From Fictibacillus fluitans (GTDB lineage Bacteria; Bacillota; Bacilli; Bacillales; Fictibacillaceae): a stretch of DNA of 64,000 nucleotides. The DNA is taken from positions 558,001-622,000 of the forward strand of contig NZ_JAUHTR010000001.1 of assembly GCF_030418125.1 (NCBI RefSeq). The letters run 5' to 3'. A program made the position numbers and the translations under genes. Positions 54,084-64,000 of the stretch are shown piece by piece. The notes beneath the pieces were generated by a model. The model ran no database searches. It was not told where the DNA came from and saw nothing but the letters and a program-made list of their open reading frames with translations. Within the stretch, counting starts at the first letter, position 1. Every line of letters starts with the position of its first letter.

Positions 54084-56368
54084 GCCCGTTTAATTTCTTC
54101 CATGACGTATGCTTCGATGACATCTCCTTCTTTAATGTCATTGAACTTTTCTAATGTTATACCACATTCATATCCTGCACTAACTTCTTTTGCATCATCT
54201 TTAAAACGTTTAAGGGCGTCAATTTTCCCTTCATAGATAACAACGCCATCACGGATCAGGCGCACAGTGGAATCACGGGTAACCTTACCATCCGTAACAT
54301 AACATCCGGCAATTGTTCCCACTTTTGACACTTTAAATGTAGTACGGATTTCCACCTGTCCAATAACCTTCTCTTCGAACTCTGGGTCAAGCATACCTTT
54401 CATTGCCGACTCAATCTCTTCGATAACGTTATAAATGATTCTGTGCAGGCGCACATCTACTTTTTCAGCATCTGCGGTACGTTTCGCATTGTTGTCCGGG
54501 CGCACGTTAAATCCGATAATAATCGCATTGGATGCAGAAGCAAGGATAATATCCGATTCAGTGATCGCTCCTACTCCTGTATGAAGAATCTTCACCTTGA
54601 CGCCTTCCACATCAATTTTTTGAAGGGAACCGGCAAGCGCCTCGGCAGAGCCTTGTACGTCCGCTTTAATAATCACATTGATTTCTTTAATATCTCCCTC
54701 TTTGATCTGATTGAACAAATCTTCAAGGTTGAGTTTGGAAGATTCCTTACGCTGGGCTTCCATTTGTTTTTTAGAGCGTGCTTCACCAATCTGGCGTGCT
54801 TTCTTTTCATCGGTAAACACCATGAATTGATCGCCTGCCTGAGGCACATCATTGAGCCCGGTAATTTCAACCGGTGTAGAAGGACCGGCTACTTTCACAC
54901 GGCGTCCGAGGTCATTGACCATGGCGCGCACGCGGCCGAACGTATTTCCGACTACAATCGGATCCCCAATGTTCAGTGTTCCGTTTTGTACGAGAAGAGT
55001 CGCAACAGATCCGCGGCCTTTATCAAGCTGCGCCTCAATAACAGTACCCTGTGCAGAACGGTTCGGATTCGCCTTAAGTTCTTCAACTTCAGCCACAAGC
55101 TGGATCATCTCGATCAAGTCGTCGATTCCTTCTCCTTTAATGGCGGACACATTAACGAAAATTGTATCTCCACCCCAGTCTTCAGGAATAAGGGCGTGCT
55201 CGGTAAGTTCCTGCATTACGCGGTCAGGATTGGCTGCTTCCTTATCCATTTTGTTTACTGCCACAATGATCGGCACTTCTGCAGCCTTTGCATGGTTGAT
55301 GGCTTCAACAGTTTGCGGCATAACACCGTCATCAGCGGCGACCACAAGAATTGTGATATCCGTTACTTGGGCTCCTCTGGCACGCATTGTTGTAAACGCA
55401 GCATGTCCCGGTGTATCAAGGAACGTAATTTTCTTCCCTTTGTCTTCGATCTGGTACGCACCGATATGCTGAGTAATTCCGCCTGCTTCACTGGCGGTTA
55501 CTTTTGTGTTTCGGATCGAATCAAGCAAGGTGGTTTTACCGTGGTCAACGTGACCCATGATGGTAACAACCGGAGGACGTACGGAAAGATCCTCTTCTTT
55601 ATCGTTATTTTCATAGTTTTCGAATTCGGTTACATCAATGATGATTTCCTCTTCTACTTCCACGTTGTAATCTGACGCAATAAGCTCAATGGTTTCTTTA
55701 TCAAGCTCCTGATTGATCGTTGCCATAACTCCCAGAGCCATCAATTTTTTAATGATTTCAGATGGTTCTTTCGCCAGCTTCTTCGCAAGCTCACTGACTG
55801 TAAGTGATTCAGAAAAAGTAATCTTATCCGGTGTTACCGGAGTCGGCTTCGGCTGTGGAGCTGGAGCTGCTTTCCCTCGGTTGTTATTGTTGTTATTTTT
55901 GTTGTTTCGGTTTTTATTATTAAAATTGCTGTTGTTTCTGTTCCCCTGCGGTCTGTTTCCGCCCTTTTGGCCTGGTTTCGCATTTTGCTGCTGACCGCTG
56001 TTGCTTTTTTGAGCGGGTTTAGCGTTTTGCTGATTGCTCTTTTGAGCCGGTTTTGTGTTATTGCTGCTGCCATTATTCTTCTTGGGTGCTTCGTCTTTTT
56101 TAATTTTCATAGTGTTTTCTTTTTTACTCTCATTTCTATTTTCGACTTTGTTCACATTGGATGGATTCTTTTTATGTTCTATTTTATGTTTCTCCTCTGT
56201 TTTCGAATTTTTGGGTTGATAGGCATCATTTAATTTACGGATCGCTTCTTCATCGATCATCGACATATGGTTGGATACATCCACATTCATGTTTTTTAGT
56301 TTATCAATGATATCCTTGCTTTGAACATTTTGTTTTTTCGCATATTCATATACACGCATCTTACTCAT
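54080..56368 (-). CDS. infB: Translation initiation factor IF-2
   Basis: GTPase that positions initiator tRNA, 762 residues. An N-terminal IF2N domain ([28 protein letters not shown]), a low-complexity linker (about 60-190) rich in Asn, Lys and Gln, with repeats of AKPAQKSN type, a second IF2N, the G domain ([18 protein letters not shown]), then domains II-IV. The frame opens 9 codons earlier, but the GGGGGTGA site precedes the ATG at 56368. It lies 19 bases after ylxQ. Confidence 0.97.
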   Translation of the reverse strand: MSKMRVYEYAKKQNVQSKDIIDKLKNMNVDVSNHMSMIDEEAIRKLNDAYQPKNSKTEEKHKIEHKKNPSNVNKVENRNESKKENTMKIKKDEAPKKNNGSSNNTKPAQKSNQQNAKPAQKSNSGQQQNAKPGQKGGNRPQGNRNNSNFNNKNRNNKNNNNNNRGKAAPAPQPKPTPVTPDKITFSESLTVSELAKKLAKEPSEIIKKLMALGVMATINQELDKETIELIASDYNVEVEEEIIIDVTEFENYENNDKEEDLSVRPPVVTIMGHVDHGKTTLLDSIRNTKVTASEAGGITQHIGAYQIEDKGKKITFLDTPGHAAFTTMRARGAQVTDITILVVAADDGVMPQTVEAINHAKAAEVPIIVAVNKMDKEAANPDRVMQELTEHALIPEDWGGDTIFVNVSAIKGEGIDDLIEMIQLVAEVEELKANPNRSAQGTVIEAQLDKGRGSVATLLVQNGTLNIGDPIVVGNTFGRVRAMVNDLGRRVKVAGPSTPVEITGLNDVPQAGDQFMVFTDEKKARQIGEARSKKQMEAQRKESSKLNLEDLFNQIKEGDIKEINVIIKADVQGSAEALAGSLQKIDVEGVKVKILHTGVGAITESDIILASASNAIIIGFNVRPDNNAKRTADAEKVDVRLHRIIYNVIEEIESAMKGMLDPEFEEKVIGQVEIRTTFKVSKVGTIAGCYVTDGKVTRDSTVRLIRDGVVIYEGKIDALKRFKDDAKEVSAGYECGITLEKFNDIKEGDVIEAYVMEEIKRA

Positions 56369-56387
56369 ATGTTCACCCCCGAATGGT

Positions 56388-56690
56388 TTAATCAAGTAAA
56401 GTTTTTAACTTTTTTGCAAATCCTTGATCGGTTACGGCAACAACCACGCGCTGGTCCTTGCCAATCGCATTGCCGAGAGAATAGCGGTTTTCTATCCATT
56501 TTATCTCTACCCGGTAAAACGAACATTTATCGGTTATTTTTTTCTTTGTATTGTCCGAAGCATCCCGGGAAAGCAGAACACATTTTGCCTGTTGCTTCTG
56601 CACCGCTTTCACGACAAGTTCTTCCCCTGAAATGCATTTTCCTGCCCTGGTGGCCAATCCAAGCAATGAGGCCCATGGTGATGTATTCAA
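56388..56690 (-). CDS. ylxQ: YlxQ, L7Ae-family RNA-binding protein (RplGA-like)
   Basis: Small L7Ae-type kink-turn binder of 100 residues: [41 protein letters not shown] and the [13 protein letters not shown] end. The frame opens 13 codons upstream inside ylxR, but GGGAG is followed after about 9 bases by a TTG at 56690, which gives [13 protein letters not shown], matching the B. subtilis start. It lies 4 bases after the ylxR stop in the operon. Confidence 0.92.
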   Translation of the reverse strand: MNTSPWASLLGLATRAGKCISGEELVVKAVQKQQAKCVLLSRDASDNTKKKITDKCSFYRVEIKWIENRYSLGNAIGKDQRVVVAVTDQGFAKKLKTLLD

Positions 56691-56694
56691 TGGG

Positions 56695-56952
56695 TTATAC
56701 TCCCTTTTCCAGTTCAGCGAATACTTCATCCGGAACCTGGGCCTTCAGTTGATTGCTGAGGCTGCCCTTTTTCTTCGCAAGGTTAAAACAAGACGCCTGA
56801 TTGCATAAATACGCGCCTCTCCCTGATTTCTTTCCCGTCGGGTCAACGAAGACTTCGCCTTCAGGAGAACGGACAATCCTGATCAAATCTTTTTTTTCTT
56901 TCATTTCCTGGCAGGCTACACATTTCCTCATCGGAATTTTCCGTGTTTTCAT
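56695..56952 (-). CDS. ylxR: YlxR, DUF448 protein
   Basis: Small basic protein of 85 residues, typically an RNA- or nucleoid-binding factor next to nusA. The [29 protein letters not shown] and [14 protein letters not shown] blocks are conserved. The frame starts 5 codons earlier, but GGGGGTGAGCAGG is the ribosome binding site, so the ATG at 56952 is used. It starts 20 bases after the nusA stop. Confidence 0.94.
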   Translation of the reverse strand: MKTRKIPMRKCVACQEMKEKKDLIRIVRSPEGEVFVDPTGKKSGRGAYLCNQASCFNLAKKKGSLSNQLKAQVPDEVFAELEKGV

Positions 56953-56972
56953 CCTGCTCACCCCCATGTATC

Positions 56973-58070
56973 TTACAGTTCTTCTTCAGCAGATTCAAAT
57001 TCTTCCTGTGCAGCTTCACCGTTATAAAGTCCGGATTCTTCTGCATCGGACTGGCTTTTAATATCAATCTTCCAGCCGGTCAATTTGGCTGCGAGTCTTG
57101 CATTCTGTCCCCGTTTCCCGATGGCAAGTGAAAGCTGATAATCAGGTACAATAACGGTCGTCATTTTTTCCTCTTCATTCACAAGAACTTCAAGCACCTT
57201 GGCAGGGCTGAGAGCGTTTGCTACATACACAACCGGATCCTCTGACCATCTCACAATATCAATTTTCTCGCCATTGAGCTCATTGACAATCGTTTGAACA
57301 CGGCCGCCTTTTTGACCGACACATGAGCCTACCGGATCAACTTCAGGATCTGCTGCATGTACAGCAATCTTGGAACGGTCTCCCGCTTCCCTGGCTATTG
57401 ATTTCACTTCAACTGTTCCATCATAAATTTCCGGCACTTCAAGCTCGAAAAGTCTCTTTAATAGACCAGGATGTGTTCTTGATACAAGAATTTGCGGGCC
57501 TTTTGTGGTTTTTTCAACCTTCGTAATGAACACCTTTATACGGTCGTTGGTTGTATACTTCTCACCAGGCATTTGTTCAGCGGCTGGAAGCAATGCTTCA
57601 ACACGCCCAAGGTTTACGTATATATAACGATGGTCCTGGCGCTGTACGACACCGGTAATGATATCTTCCTCGCGGTCAATAAACTCTGAGAAAATAATGC
57701 CGCGTTCCGCTTCCCTTACCCTTTGTGTTACAACCTGCTTTGCAGTTTGGGCAGCAATCCGGCCGAAATCGCGTGGAGTTACCTCCAATTCAACAACATC
57801 TTCCAGTTCATATTGCGGGTTAATCTTATGCGCCTCATCAACCGAAAGCTCCTGCCGCGGATCGGTTACTTCTTCCACCACATTTTTACGGGCAAAGACT
57901 TTAATGCTTCCTGTTGTTGTATTAAAATCCACTCTCACATTTTGTGCCTGGTGGAAATTTCGTTTGTACGCCGAGATCAAAGCGGCTTCAATCGCTTCAA
58001 TTAGAATATCTTTGCTGATTCCCTTTTCTTTCTCCAAAAAAGTAAGTGCATCTAATAGCTCGCTACTCAT
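56973..58070 (-). CDS. nusA: Transcription termination/antitermination factor NusA
   Basis: RNA polymerase-binding factor for pausing and termination, 365 residues. Order: N-terminal RNAP-binding domain, S1, KH1, KH2, with the sequence SRTHPGLLKRLFELEVPEIYDG and GSCVGQKGGRVQTIVNEL, GEKIDIVRW. It has no C-terminal acidic repeats, as in B. subtilis. AAGGGGAG before the ATG. The rimP-nusA leader contains a hairpin that may give autoregulation. Confidence 0.97.
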   Translation of the reverse strand: MSSELLDALTFLEKEKGISKDILIEAIEAALISAYKRNFHQAQNVRVDFNTTTGSIKVFARKNVVEEVTDPRQELSVDEAHKINPQYELEDVVELEVTPRDFGRIAAQTAKQVVTQRVREAERGIIFSEFIDREEDIITGVVQRQDHRYIYVNLGRVEALLPAAEQMPGEKYTTNDRIKVFITKVEKTTKGPQILVSRTHPGLLKRLFELEVPEIYDGTVEVKSIAREAGDRSKIAVHAADPEVDPVGSCVGQKGGRVQTIVNELNGEKIDIVRWSEDPVVYVANALSPAKVLEVLVNEEEKMTTVIVPDYQLSLAIGKRGQNARLAAKLTGWKIDIKSQSDAEESGLYNGEAAQEEFESAEEEL

Positions 58071-58087
58071 CCATTTTCTCCCCTTTG

Positions 58088-58561
58088 TTAATTGAACACA
58101 ACTGCAAGTCTGGCACTTGCTATCTTGTTGTATGGCAGTTCCACTTCCGTACTGCGCGTTTTTACTTTAACTTGCAGCTTGACCGTTTCACCATCGAATT
58201 CCAGCAGTTTGCCTTCAAATTCTTTTGAACCATCAATCTGTTCATACATTTTGATGTGGACGTTTTTGCCCACAGCCTTTGCTATGTCTTCCGGTTTTTT
58301 TAATGGGCGTTCAACACCGGGTGATGATACTTCCAGAAAGTATGCCTGTTCAATCGGATCGATTGTATCCAGTTTTTCACTGAGGCGTTCACTGACCGTT
58401 CCGCACTCTTCAATGTCTACACCTTTTTCATTATCAATAAATACGCGAAGGAACCAGTTTTTTCCTTCTTTTACAAACTCGATATCTACGAGCTCAAGGT
58501 TTAATTCTTCCAAAATCGGGGTTACGAGCTCCTCGGTAGTTTCCGTGATTTTCTTACTCAT
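58088..58561 (-). CDS. rimP: Ribosome maturation factor RimP
   Basis: 30S assembly factor of 157 residues, first gene of the rimP-nusA-ylxR-ylxQ-infB-ylxP-rbfA operon. [32 protein letters not shown] and [19 protein letters not shown] are the family blocks. The frame opens 12 codons earlier, but GGGAGG lies 6 bases before the ATG at 58561. A strong promoter is about 105 bases upstream with a hairpin between. Confidence 0.96.
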   Translation of the reverse strand: MSKKITETTEELVTPILEELNLELVDIEFVKEGKNWFLRVFIDNEKGVDIEECGTVSERLSEKLDTIDPIEQAYFLEVSSPGVERPLKKPEDIAKAVGKNVHIKMYEQIDGSKEFEGKLLEFDGETVKLQVKVKTRSTEVELPYNKIASARLAVVFN

Positions 58562-58595
58562 AAACATCCTCCCTTCAACCAAAAAATCCTTTTCC

Positions 58596-58629
58596 AAAAC
58601 GAAACGAAAGAGTGGGTTTCCCCACTCTT
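58596..58629 (-). terminator. Terminator hairpin in the rimP-nusA leader
   Basis: AAGAGTGGG / CCCACTCTT stem with a GAAA loop, then an interrupted U tract TCGTTTCGTTTT. It lies downstream of the promoter at 58663-58691 and upstream of rimP. It may also end polC transcripts. Confidence 0.75.
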
Positions 58630-58662
58630 CTCCCGAAAGGTATTCACAGTATTTCCAAAATT

Positions 58663-58691
58663 ACTATATCATAATCTCTGCGTTTATGCAA
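58663..58691 (-). promoter_or_regulatory. Sigma-A promoter of the rimP-nusA-infB operon
   Basis: Minus strand TTGCAT (58686-58691), 17 bases, TATAGT (58663-58668), giving a leader of about 95 bases with the hairpin at 58596-58629 in it. Confidence 0.75.
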
Positions 58692-58724
58692 CTTGCCATC
58701 CGTCCTGTTTACCTTCTTTCGCTC

Positions 58725-61700
58725 CTAGAAAAGGGAGAGCTGATTGGCTTCAGGCATACCTGCAAGGCAGCCTTGCTCATCGAGATAATCGATGATGGTC
58801 TTTGACAGCCGTGCACGCTGCTGAAGGTCCTCTTTTGAAAGGAACTCCCCTTCTTCACGTGCCTTTACAATATTAATGGCAGCATTCGTACCAAGCCCCG
58901 CAATAGAATTGAATGGCGGAATCAGATGGTTGCCTTCGACCAAAAATTCAGAGGCACTTGAACGGTAAAGGTCGACCTTGCCAAATGAAAAACCTCTTTC
59001 GCACATTTCAAGAGCAAGCTCGAGCACAGTTTGCAGGTTCTTCTCTTTGGTGGAGGCATCCAGCCCTTTGCCCGAGATTTCTTCAATCTTGGAACGAATG
59101 GCGGCAGAACCCTTCACCATGGCTGATATATCAAAATCATCAGCACGGACCGTAAAGTAGGCCGCGTAAAAAATAATAGGATAATGCACCTTAAAGTAGG
59201 CAATGCGGACTGCCATCAATACATAGGCAGCAGCATGGGCCTTCGGGAACATATACTTGATCTTCAGGCAAGAACCGATATACCAGTCCGGAACATCGTT
59301 CTTTTTCATTTCTTCTACCCATTCAGGAATCAGCCCTTTTCCTTTACGGACACTTTCCATGATTTTAAAAGCAAGTGATGGCTCAAGCCCTTTATAAATC
59401 AGGTACACCATAATATCATCACGGCAGCCGATCACGTCTTTCAACTCGCAGGTTCCATCTGCGATCAGTTCATTGGCATTATTCAGCCACACATCGGTTC
59501 CGTGGGAAAGACCTGAAATCTGAACAAGCTCGGAGAATGTACTTGGTTTGGTTTCTTCAAGCATCTGCCGGACAAATTTCGTTCCAAATTCCGGAATGCC
59601 GAGTGTACCCGTTTTACACATCACCTGATCCTCTGTTACCCCGAGCACTTCCGGACCGGAGAAAATTTTCATAACCTCCTGGTCGGAGGCAGGGATGGTC
59701 TTAGGATCGATGCCGGTCAAATCCTGCAGCATACGGATGACGGTCGGATCGTCGTGACCGAGTATATCGAGTTTCAGCAGGTTATCATGAATGGAATGGA
59801 AATCAAAATGCGTCGTTTTCCATTCGGAGTTCTTATCATCGGCGGGAAACTGGATCGGACAAAAGTCGTAAATATCCATGTAGTCCGGAACAACGATAAT
59901 ACCGCCCGGATGCTGTCCTGTAGTCCGTTTTACTCCGGTACAGCCCGAAACAAGCCGGTCAACCTCAGCAGACCGGAGGGTCATGTTATGGTCTGAGGCG
60001 TATCCTTTTACATAGCCGTACGCCGTTTTCTCGGCTACTGTTCCTATTGTGCCTGCACGGTAGACATACTCTTCGCCGAACAGTTCCTTCGTATAGTTAT
60101 GGGCACGCGGCTGATATTCACCTGAGAAGTTAAGGTCAATATCGGGTACCTTGTCCCCTTTAAAGCCAAGGAATGTTTCAAACGGAATATCCTGGCCGTC
60201 TTTTTTGTAAAGCACGTGACAATTCGGACACTCTTTATCCGGGAGGTCAAACCCTGAACCGACTGATCCATCATCAAAAAAGGTGGATTCCTTGCACTCT
60301 GGACACACATAGTGCGGGGGAAGCGGGTTTACTTCGGTAATCTCTGTCATGGTGGCAACAAAAGATGATCCAACCGACCCCCGGGAACCTACCAGGTAGC
60401 CATCCACCAAAGATTTTTTAACAAGTTTATGCGAAATAAGGTAGATCACGGCAAATCCATGACCGATAATGCTGTTCAGTTCCTTCTCCAGCCGCTTTTC
60501 AACGATATCGGGAAGATCTTCCCCATAAATGCTGCGGGCCATGGAATAACTCATATTCCGGATATCCTCTTCTGCACCCGGAATTTTAGGAGTAAACAGG
60601 TCGTCCGGAATCGGTTTGATCTCATCGATCATCTCCGCTACCTTTTGGGTATTATCGACTACCACTTCCCTTGCCTTTTCTTCACCCAGGAATGAAAAGC
60701 ATTCCAGCATTTCGTCGGTGGTACGGAAATATACTTCGGGAAGTGTTTGGCGGTTCAAAGGATTTGCTCCGCCCTGGCTCGAAATCAGGATTTTGCGGTA
60801 AATGCCGTCATTTGGATCCAGATAATGCACGTTCCCCGTTGCAACAACCGGCTTGCCGAGTTTCTCACCGAGTTTCACGATGTTGGCAATGATTTCACGC
60901 AAGGCCATTTCATCTTGTATCAGTTCTCTTTCAATCAGGTGATAGTAGTTTGATGGCGGCTGAATTTCAAGATAATCATAGAATTTCGCGATTTCTTCCA
61001 CTTCCGCAGGCGCCTTCTGCATCATTCCCTCAAAGACTTCACCTTTATCACATCCGGAGCCGATCAGCAAACCTTCGCGGTGCTTCGAAAGCCTTGAACG
61101 CGGAATTCTCGGAGTCCGGTAAAAATAGTTCATTTGTGATTCAGAAACCAATTTATACAGATTCTTCAAGCCCTGTTGTGTTTGGGCGAACAGTATACAA
61201 TGGGATGGACGGCTCCTCATATATCCACCCTGGCCCATGTTTTCGTTCAGCTCGTCATGATATTCAATTTCCTTCTCGAACGCCTGTTTTAATAGTTTCC
61301 AAAGCAGGTAGCCTGTCGCTTCAGCATCATAGATCGCCCTGTGATGCTGGGTCAGCTCAATATCAAACTTTTTACAGAGCGTGTTCAATCTGTGGTTTTT
61401 TAATTCCGGAAGCAGAAAGCGGGCAAGTTCGAGTGTGTCAACCACGGGATTAGCGGCTGCGCCAATCCCGATTTTGCGGAATCCTTCATTCAAGAATCCC
61501 ATATCAAAGCTCGCATTATGGGCAACAAGAATATCGTCTCCCATAAATTTCTCGAAATCACGCAATACGTCCTCTATTTCAGGAGCATTTTGTACCATAT
61601 CATCGGTGATGCCCGTCAGATTGACTGTTGTATCTGAAAGAGGCTCATGCGGATTTGCAAACCGTTCAAATGTATCGATGATTTCACCGTTATGAATCTT

Positions 61701-63020
61701 TACGGCTGCAAGTTCGATAATTTTGTTGTATACAGCGGACAATCCCGTCGTTTCCACGTCAAATACAATGTAGGTGCCGTCCGACAGCTTCCTGTGCTGT
61801 TCGTTATAGGCGATTGGAACTCCGTCATCCACCAGGTTGGCTTCTACGCCGTACAATACTTTGATCCCATTCTTTTTCCCGGCTGAATATGCCTCTGGAA
61901 AGGATTGGACGGCAGCGTGGTCGGTTACCGCAACAGCTGTATGGCCCCATTTGGCAGCCTGTCCGATCAGTTTGGATGCAGAAGTAACGGCGTCCATCTG
62001 GCTCATCGGAGTATGCAGATGGAGTTCCACCCTTTTCTTCCCTTCTTCCGCAAGGTCGTTTCTTGTTTCAGGGGTAATTTGATTAATATCATTCGCAATC
62101 ATTACAAGATCACGGACAAAGGTGTCGTTCTGTATTCCACCGCGTACTTTAACCCAGATGCCTTTTTTAACAGCATTCAAAATGGGCACATCTTCCTTAT
62201 CGCGGGAGAAAATTTTCACCATGATAGAATCCGTATAATCGGTAATTTTAAACGTCAGCAGCGTTCTTCCGCTCCTGAGCTCTCTGGTTTCAGCGTCAAA
62301 TACGAATCCCTGAAGCGTTACCCTGCGTTCCTCATCCTGAATGGTTTCAATCGGAACGGGTTCATCTGGAATCCTGTAGCCTATTGTTATTTCAGAAGGC
62401 ACAGAGGCGGCCTCGCGTTTATCCGCTTTTTCTTTTTCGATCAATGCAGCAAGTACTTTATCCGCATCTTCCTGCTTTTTCTGGTCCACAAATTTCTGGA
62501 ACTCTTCCTCACTGTGCTTGACTTCTATCTCGAGTGAAACAGAATCCATTCCGAACGAACGGTAGACCTCCGTCATAGCCGAAGATATTTTTCGTTTGAT
62601 TAAAAGTCCTTCCGCTTCATTCCGTACAGTCACTTTAATCTTGTTCCCGCTTATGACAGGAACCTGTCCCATCAATCCGGCTACAAGTGAGCTTGCCGTT
62701 CCTTTCAGCTTTTCACAGCAGATGCTCCAATACTCGCTGAGCAGCTCTTCCCCGCATTCTTTGCTCTCACAATGAACGGAAAACGTCACCTTTGCTATAT
62801 GTTCAAATGCCTGTTTAATTCTAGCCTGAAAAAAGGTATACACATTGGCAGGCATTGGTTTTGGCAGGGAAAAATAAAAATGCCAGCTCCTGTTATTTTT
62901 ATCGATCGCCAGTTTCTGAACACGGCCGTCACCCAGGTGCGGGCGCAGTTCATCAGGTATTCCGATCTGGTCAAGCAATAAGAGAAACCGTTCTTTTCTT
63001 ACCTGGTCGTCACTGTTCAT
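58725..63020 (-). CDS. polC: DNA polymerase III alpha subunit, Gram-positive type PolC
   Basis: Replicative polymerase of low-GC Gram-positives, 1431 residues. Order: N-terminal domain and OB fold (about 230-310), PHP domain split around a DEDD exonuclease (FDVETTGL at about 420), zinc-binding Cys cluster ([13 protein letters not shown]), palm with the catalytic aspartates in [11 protein letters not shown], fingers, duplex-binding domain. It ends in QLSLF, the beta-clamp binding motif. GGAGGG before the ATG. The proS-polC order is conserved. Confidence 0.98.
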   Translation of the reverse strand: MNSDDQVRKERFLLLLDQIGIPDELRPHLGDGRVQKLAIDKNNRSWHFYFSLPKPMPANVYTFFQARIKQAFEHIAKVTFSVHCESKECGEELLSEYWSICCEKLKGTASSLVAGLMGQVPVISGNKIKVTVRNEAEGLLIKRKISSAMTEVYRSFGMDSVSLEIEVKHSEEEFQKFVDQKKQEDADKVLAALIEKEKADKREAASVPSEITIGYRIPDEPVPIETIQDEERRVTLQGFVFDAETRELRSGRTLLTFKITDYTDSIMVKIFSRDKEDVPILNAVKKGIWVKVRGGIQNDTFVRDLVMIANDINQITPETRNDLAEEGKKRVELHLHTPMSQMDAVTSASKLIGQAAKWGHTAVAVTDHAAVQSFPEAYSAGKKNGIKVLYGVEANLVDDGVPIAYNEQHRKLSDGTYIVFDVETTGLSAVYNKIIELAAVKIHNGEIIDTFERFANPHEPLSDTTVNLTGITDDMVQNAPEIEDVLRDFEKFMGDDILVAHNASFDMGFLNEGFRKIGIGAAANPVVDTLELARFLLPELKNHRLNTLCKKFDIELTQHHRAIYDAEATGYLLWKLLKQAFEKEIEYHDELNENMGQGGYMRSRPSHCILFAQTQQGLKNLYKLVSESQMNYFYRTPRIPRSRLSKHREGLLIGSGCDKGEVFEGMMQKAPAEVEEIAKFYDYLEIQPPSNYYHLIERELIQDEMALREIIANIVKLGEKLGKPVVATGNVHYLDPNDGIYRKILISSQGGANPLNRQTLPEVYFRTTDEMLECFSFLGEEKAREVVVDNTQKVAEMIDEIKPIPDDLFTPKIPGAEEDIRNMSYSMARSIYGEDLPDIVEKRLEKELNSIIGHGFAVIYLISHKLVKKSLVDGYLVGSRGSVGSSFVATMTEITEVNPLPPHYVCPECKESTFFDDGSVGSGFDLPDKECPNCHVLYKKDGQDIPFETFLGFKGDKVPDIDLNFSGEYQPRAHNYTKELFGEEYVYRAGTIGTVAEKTAYGYVKGYASDHNMTLRSAEVDRLVSGCTGVKRTTGQHPGGIIVVPDYMDIYDFCPIQFPADDKNSEWKTTHFDFHSIHDNLLKLDILGHDDPTVIRMLQDLTGIDPKTIPASDQEVMKIFSGPEVLGVTEDQVMCKTGTLGIPEFGTKFVRQMLEETKPSTFSELVQISGLSHGTDVWLNNANELIADGTCELKDVIGCRDDIMVYLIYKGLEPSLAFKIMESVRKGKGLIPEWVEEMKKNDVPDWYIGSCLKIKYMFPKAHAAAYVLMAVRIAYFKVHYPIIFYAAYFTVRADDFDISAMVKGSAAIRSKIEEISGKGLDASTKEKNLQTVLELALEMCERGFSFGKVDLYRSSASEFLVEGNHLIPPFNSIAGLGTNAAINIVKAREEGEFLSKEDLQQRARLSKTIIDYLDEQGCLAGMPEANQLSLF

Positions 63021-63043
63021 GATGCCCTCCTTCCATAAATAAA

Positions 63044-63110
63044 GGGATGACTTGGGTTCGTGAGCCTGATTCCTGAAAAAATATCAGCTGTCAGACTCAT
63101 AAGTCATCCC
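63044..63110 (-). terminator. Long terminator between proS and polC
   Basis: Perfect outer stem GGGATGACTT / AAGTCATCCC enclosing a second stem TGAGCCTGA / TCAGACTCA (one G-U pair). 67 bases, just after proS, with only a short T run (TTTATTTAT) after it on the minus strand. Confidence 0.7.
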
Positions 63111-63117
63111 CTGGATG

Positions 63118-64000
63118 CTAGCGAGTTAGTAATTCTCGTTGGCTTTTAATCGCCTCAATTAATTCTTTAACATGGACTTCGTTCATTTCACCGGTTTTTC
63201 TGACCTTCATTTCCACTATTCCGTCTGCGGCTTTCTTTCCAACCGTCACACGAACAGGAATTCCGAACAGGTCTGCATCGGCGAATTTCACACCGGCACG
63301 TTCTTTGCGGTCATCGTACAAACAATCGTATCCTGCATCCTTAAGTTCATCATACAGCTTTTCACTTAAGTCTGTCTGTATTTCGTCTTTGCTGTTGGCT
63401 GCAAGAATGTGTACATCAAAAGGTGCCAGGGATAACGGCCAGATCAAGCCCCTATCATCGTTGTTCTCTTCCGCAACCGCGGCAAGCGTGCGCGAAACCC
63501 CTATTCCGTAGCAGCCCATTGTCATGGTCTGGCTTTTTCCATTCTCATCAAGAAATGAAGCGTTCAATGGGTTGCTGTAAACTTGTCCAAGCTTAAACAC
63601 ATGCCCGACTTCAATTCCTTTGGCGAAACGGATAACCCCTTTACCGTCAGGAGATGCATCTCCTTCCTGGATAAATCGGAGATCGGCAAACCTTGTGACC
63701 TCAAAATCGATGCCAGGATTAACATGCTGGAAATGATGATTCGCTTCATTTGCACCAGCAACGGCGTTTACCATGTATTCCACCGCATGGTCGGCAATGA
63801 GCTTCACGTTTTGCGGGACAGAAACAGGACCGATGTTACCAGGTTTACAGGAGAACACTTTTTCCGTTTCCTCAGGTGTTGCCAGCTCCGCAGCGGCTGC
63901 TCCAAGGACGTTCTTCACTTTAATGTCATTTACATCATGATCACCGCGGACAAGCACCAGAACCGGCTCCTCGTCAGCCATAAAGAGAACCGATTTAATA
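63118..64000 (-). CDS. proS: Prolyl-tRNA synthetase (partial, C-terminal part)
   Basis: Charges tRNA-Pro. The frame continues past the right window edge. The about 294 visible residues hold the end of the inserted editing (YbaK-like) domain ([35 protein letters not shown]), then class II motif 3 ([24 protein letters not shown]) and the C-terminal anticodon-binding domain ([38 protein letters not shown]). The editing insertion marks the prokaryote-type enzyme. Its terminator follows. Confidence 0.96.
   Translation of the reverse strand, partial: IKSVLFMADEEPVLVLVRGDHDVNDIKVKNVLGAAAAELATPEETEKVFSCKPGNIGPVSVPQNVKLIADHAVEYMVNAVAGANEANHHFQHVNPGIDFEVTRFADLRFIQEGDASPDGKGVIRFAKGIEVGHVFKLGQVYSNPLNASFLDENGKSQTMTMGCYGIGVSRTLAAVAEENNDDRGLIWPLSLAPFDVHILAANSKDEIQTDLSEKLYDELKDAGYDCLYDDRKERAGVKFADADLFGIPVRVTVGKKAADGIVEMKVRKTGEMNEVHVKELIEAIKSQRELLTR

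Noticed and set aside
54443-55675. Plus-strand open frame of 410 codons
   Set aside because: Antisense to infB, whose GTPase motifs are intact. The plus-strand product has no recognisable domain and biased Cys/Phe/His composition from reverse reading.
1-64000. CRISPR arrays, prophage, insertion sequences, tRNA/rRNA genes
   Set aside because: No regularly spaced repeats, transposase or phage structural genes, or tRNA-like cloverleaf were seen on either strand.

Overview
This window is a chromosomal core segment of a spore-forming member of the Bacillaceae. The gene order, read on the minus strand, closely follows the proS-polC-nusA-infB-pnp-dap-spoIIIE-recA-rny-mutSL-hfq-spoVK region of Bacillus subtilis. 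Sporulation genes (spoVK, cotE, spoVS, spoIIIE, spoVFA/spoVFB, a YhcN/YlaJ-type spore lipoprotein), strong GGAGG ribosome binding sites and sigma-A, sigma-H and sigma-E/K-like promoters agree with this. It is not B. subtilis itself: the pbpX, kbl-tdh and ymxH genes of that map are missing, and a 2-oxoacid:ferredoxin oxidoreductase, a nucleoside ABC transporter and a recombinase-like gene sit in the region instead. I cannot fix the genus from sequence alone.

Layout. 1-2.1 kb: the start of hflX and spoVK. 2.3-4.8 kb: three accessory genes (a YitT-like membrane protein, a spore lipoprotein and a degenerate tyrosine recombinase). 4.8-10.7 kb: hfq, miaA, mutL, mutS. 10.7-13.5 kb: cotE, ricA, miaB. 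13.7-14.9 kb: an MFS exporter on the plus strand. 14.9-19 kb: korB, korA, spoVS, ymdB. 19-24 kb: rny, recA, cinA, pgsA. 24-29.6 kb: rodZ, ymfK, ymfJ, ymfI and the M16 pair ymfH/ymfF. 29.7-35.2 kb: a nupQPO-bmpA nucleoside uptake operon with a GntR/UTRA regulator. 35.4-40.7 kb: spoIIIE, ylzJ, tepA, rnjB. 40.8-45.7 kb: dapA, dapG, asd, spoVFB, spoVFA (diaminopimelate and dipicolinate). 46-50.6 kb: mlpA, ylxY, pnp. 51-58.6 kb: rpsO, ribC, truB, rbfA, ylxP, infB, ylxQ, ylxR, nusA, rimP. 58.7-64 kb: polC and the 3' half of proS.

All but three genes are on the minus strand. The genes cover RNA processing and decay (RNase Y, RNase J2, PNPase, Hfq, RicA, MiaA, MiaB, TruB), translation (IF2, S15, RbfA, RimP, ProRS), replication and repair (PolC, MutSL, RecA), cell-envelope and division functions (RodZ, PgsA, SpoIIIE), and late sporulation. 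asd-dapG makes aspartate semialdehyde, dapA commits it to the dipicolinate/lysine branch, and spoVFA/B converts the product to dipicolinate in the mother cell.

I found no CRISPR array, prophage, insertion sequence, defence island or tRNA gene. The parts that most deserve a second look are regulatory and degenerate elements: a possible 1-2/3-4 attenuator ahead of asd, a leader terminator ahead of rimP-nusA, a Bacillaceae-type palindromic repeat between pnp and rpsO, a recombinase lacking two catalytic residues, and the ACT-plus-P-loop protein YmfK. Several start codons were moved to internal ATG, GTG or TTG codons because the ribosome binding site lies inside the longest open frame.
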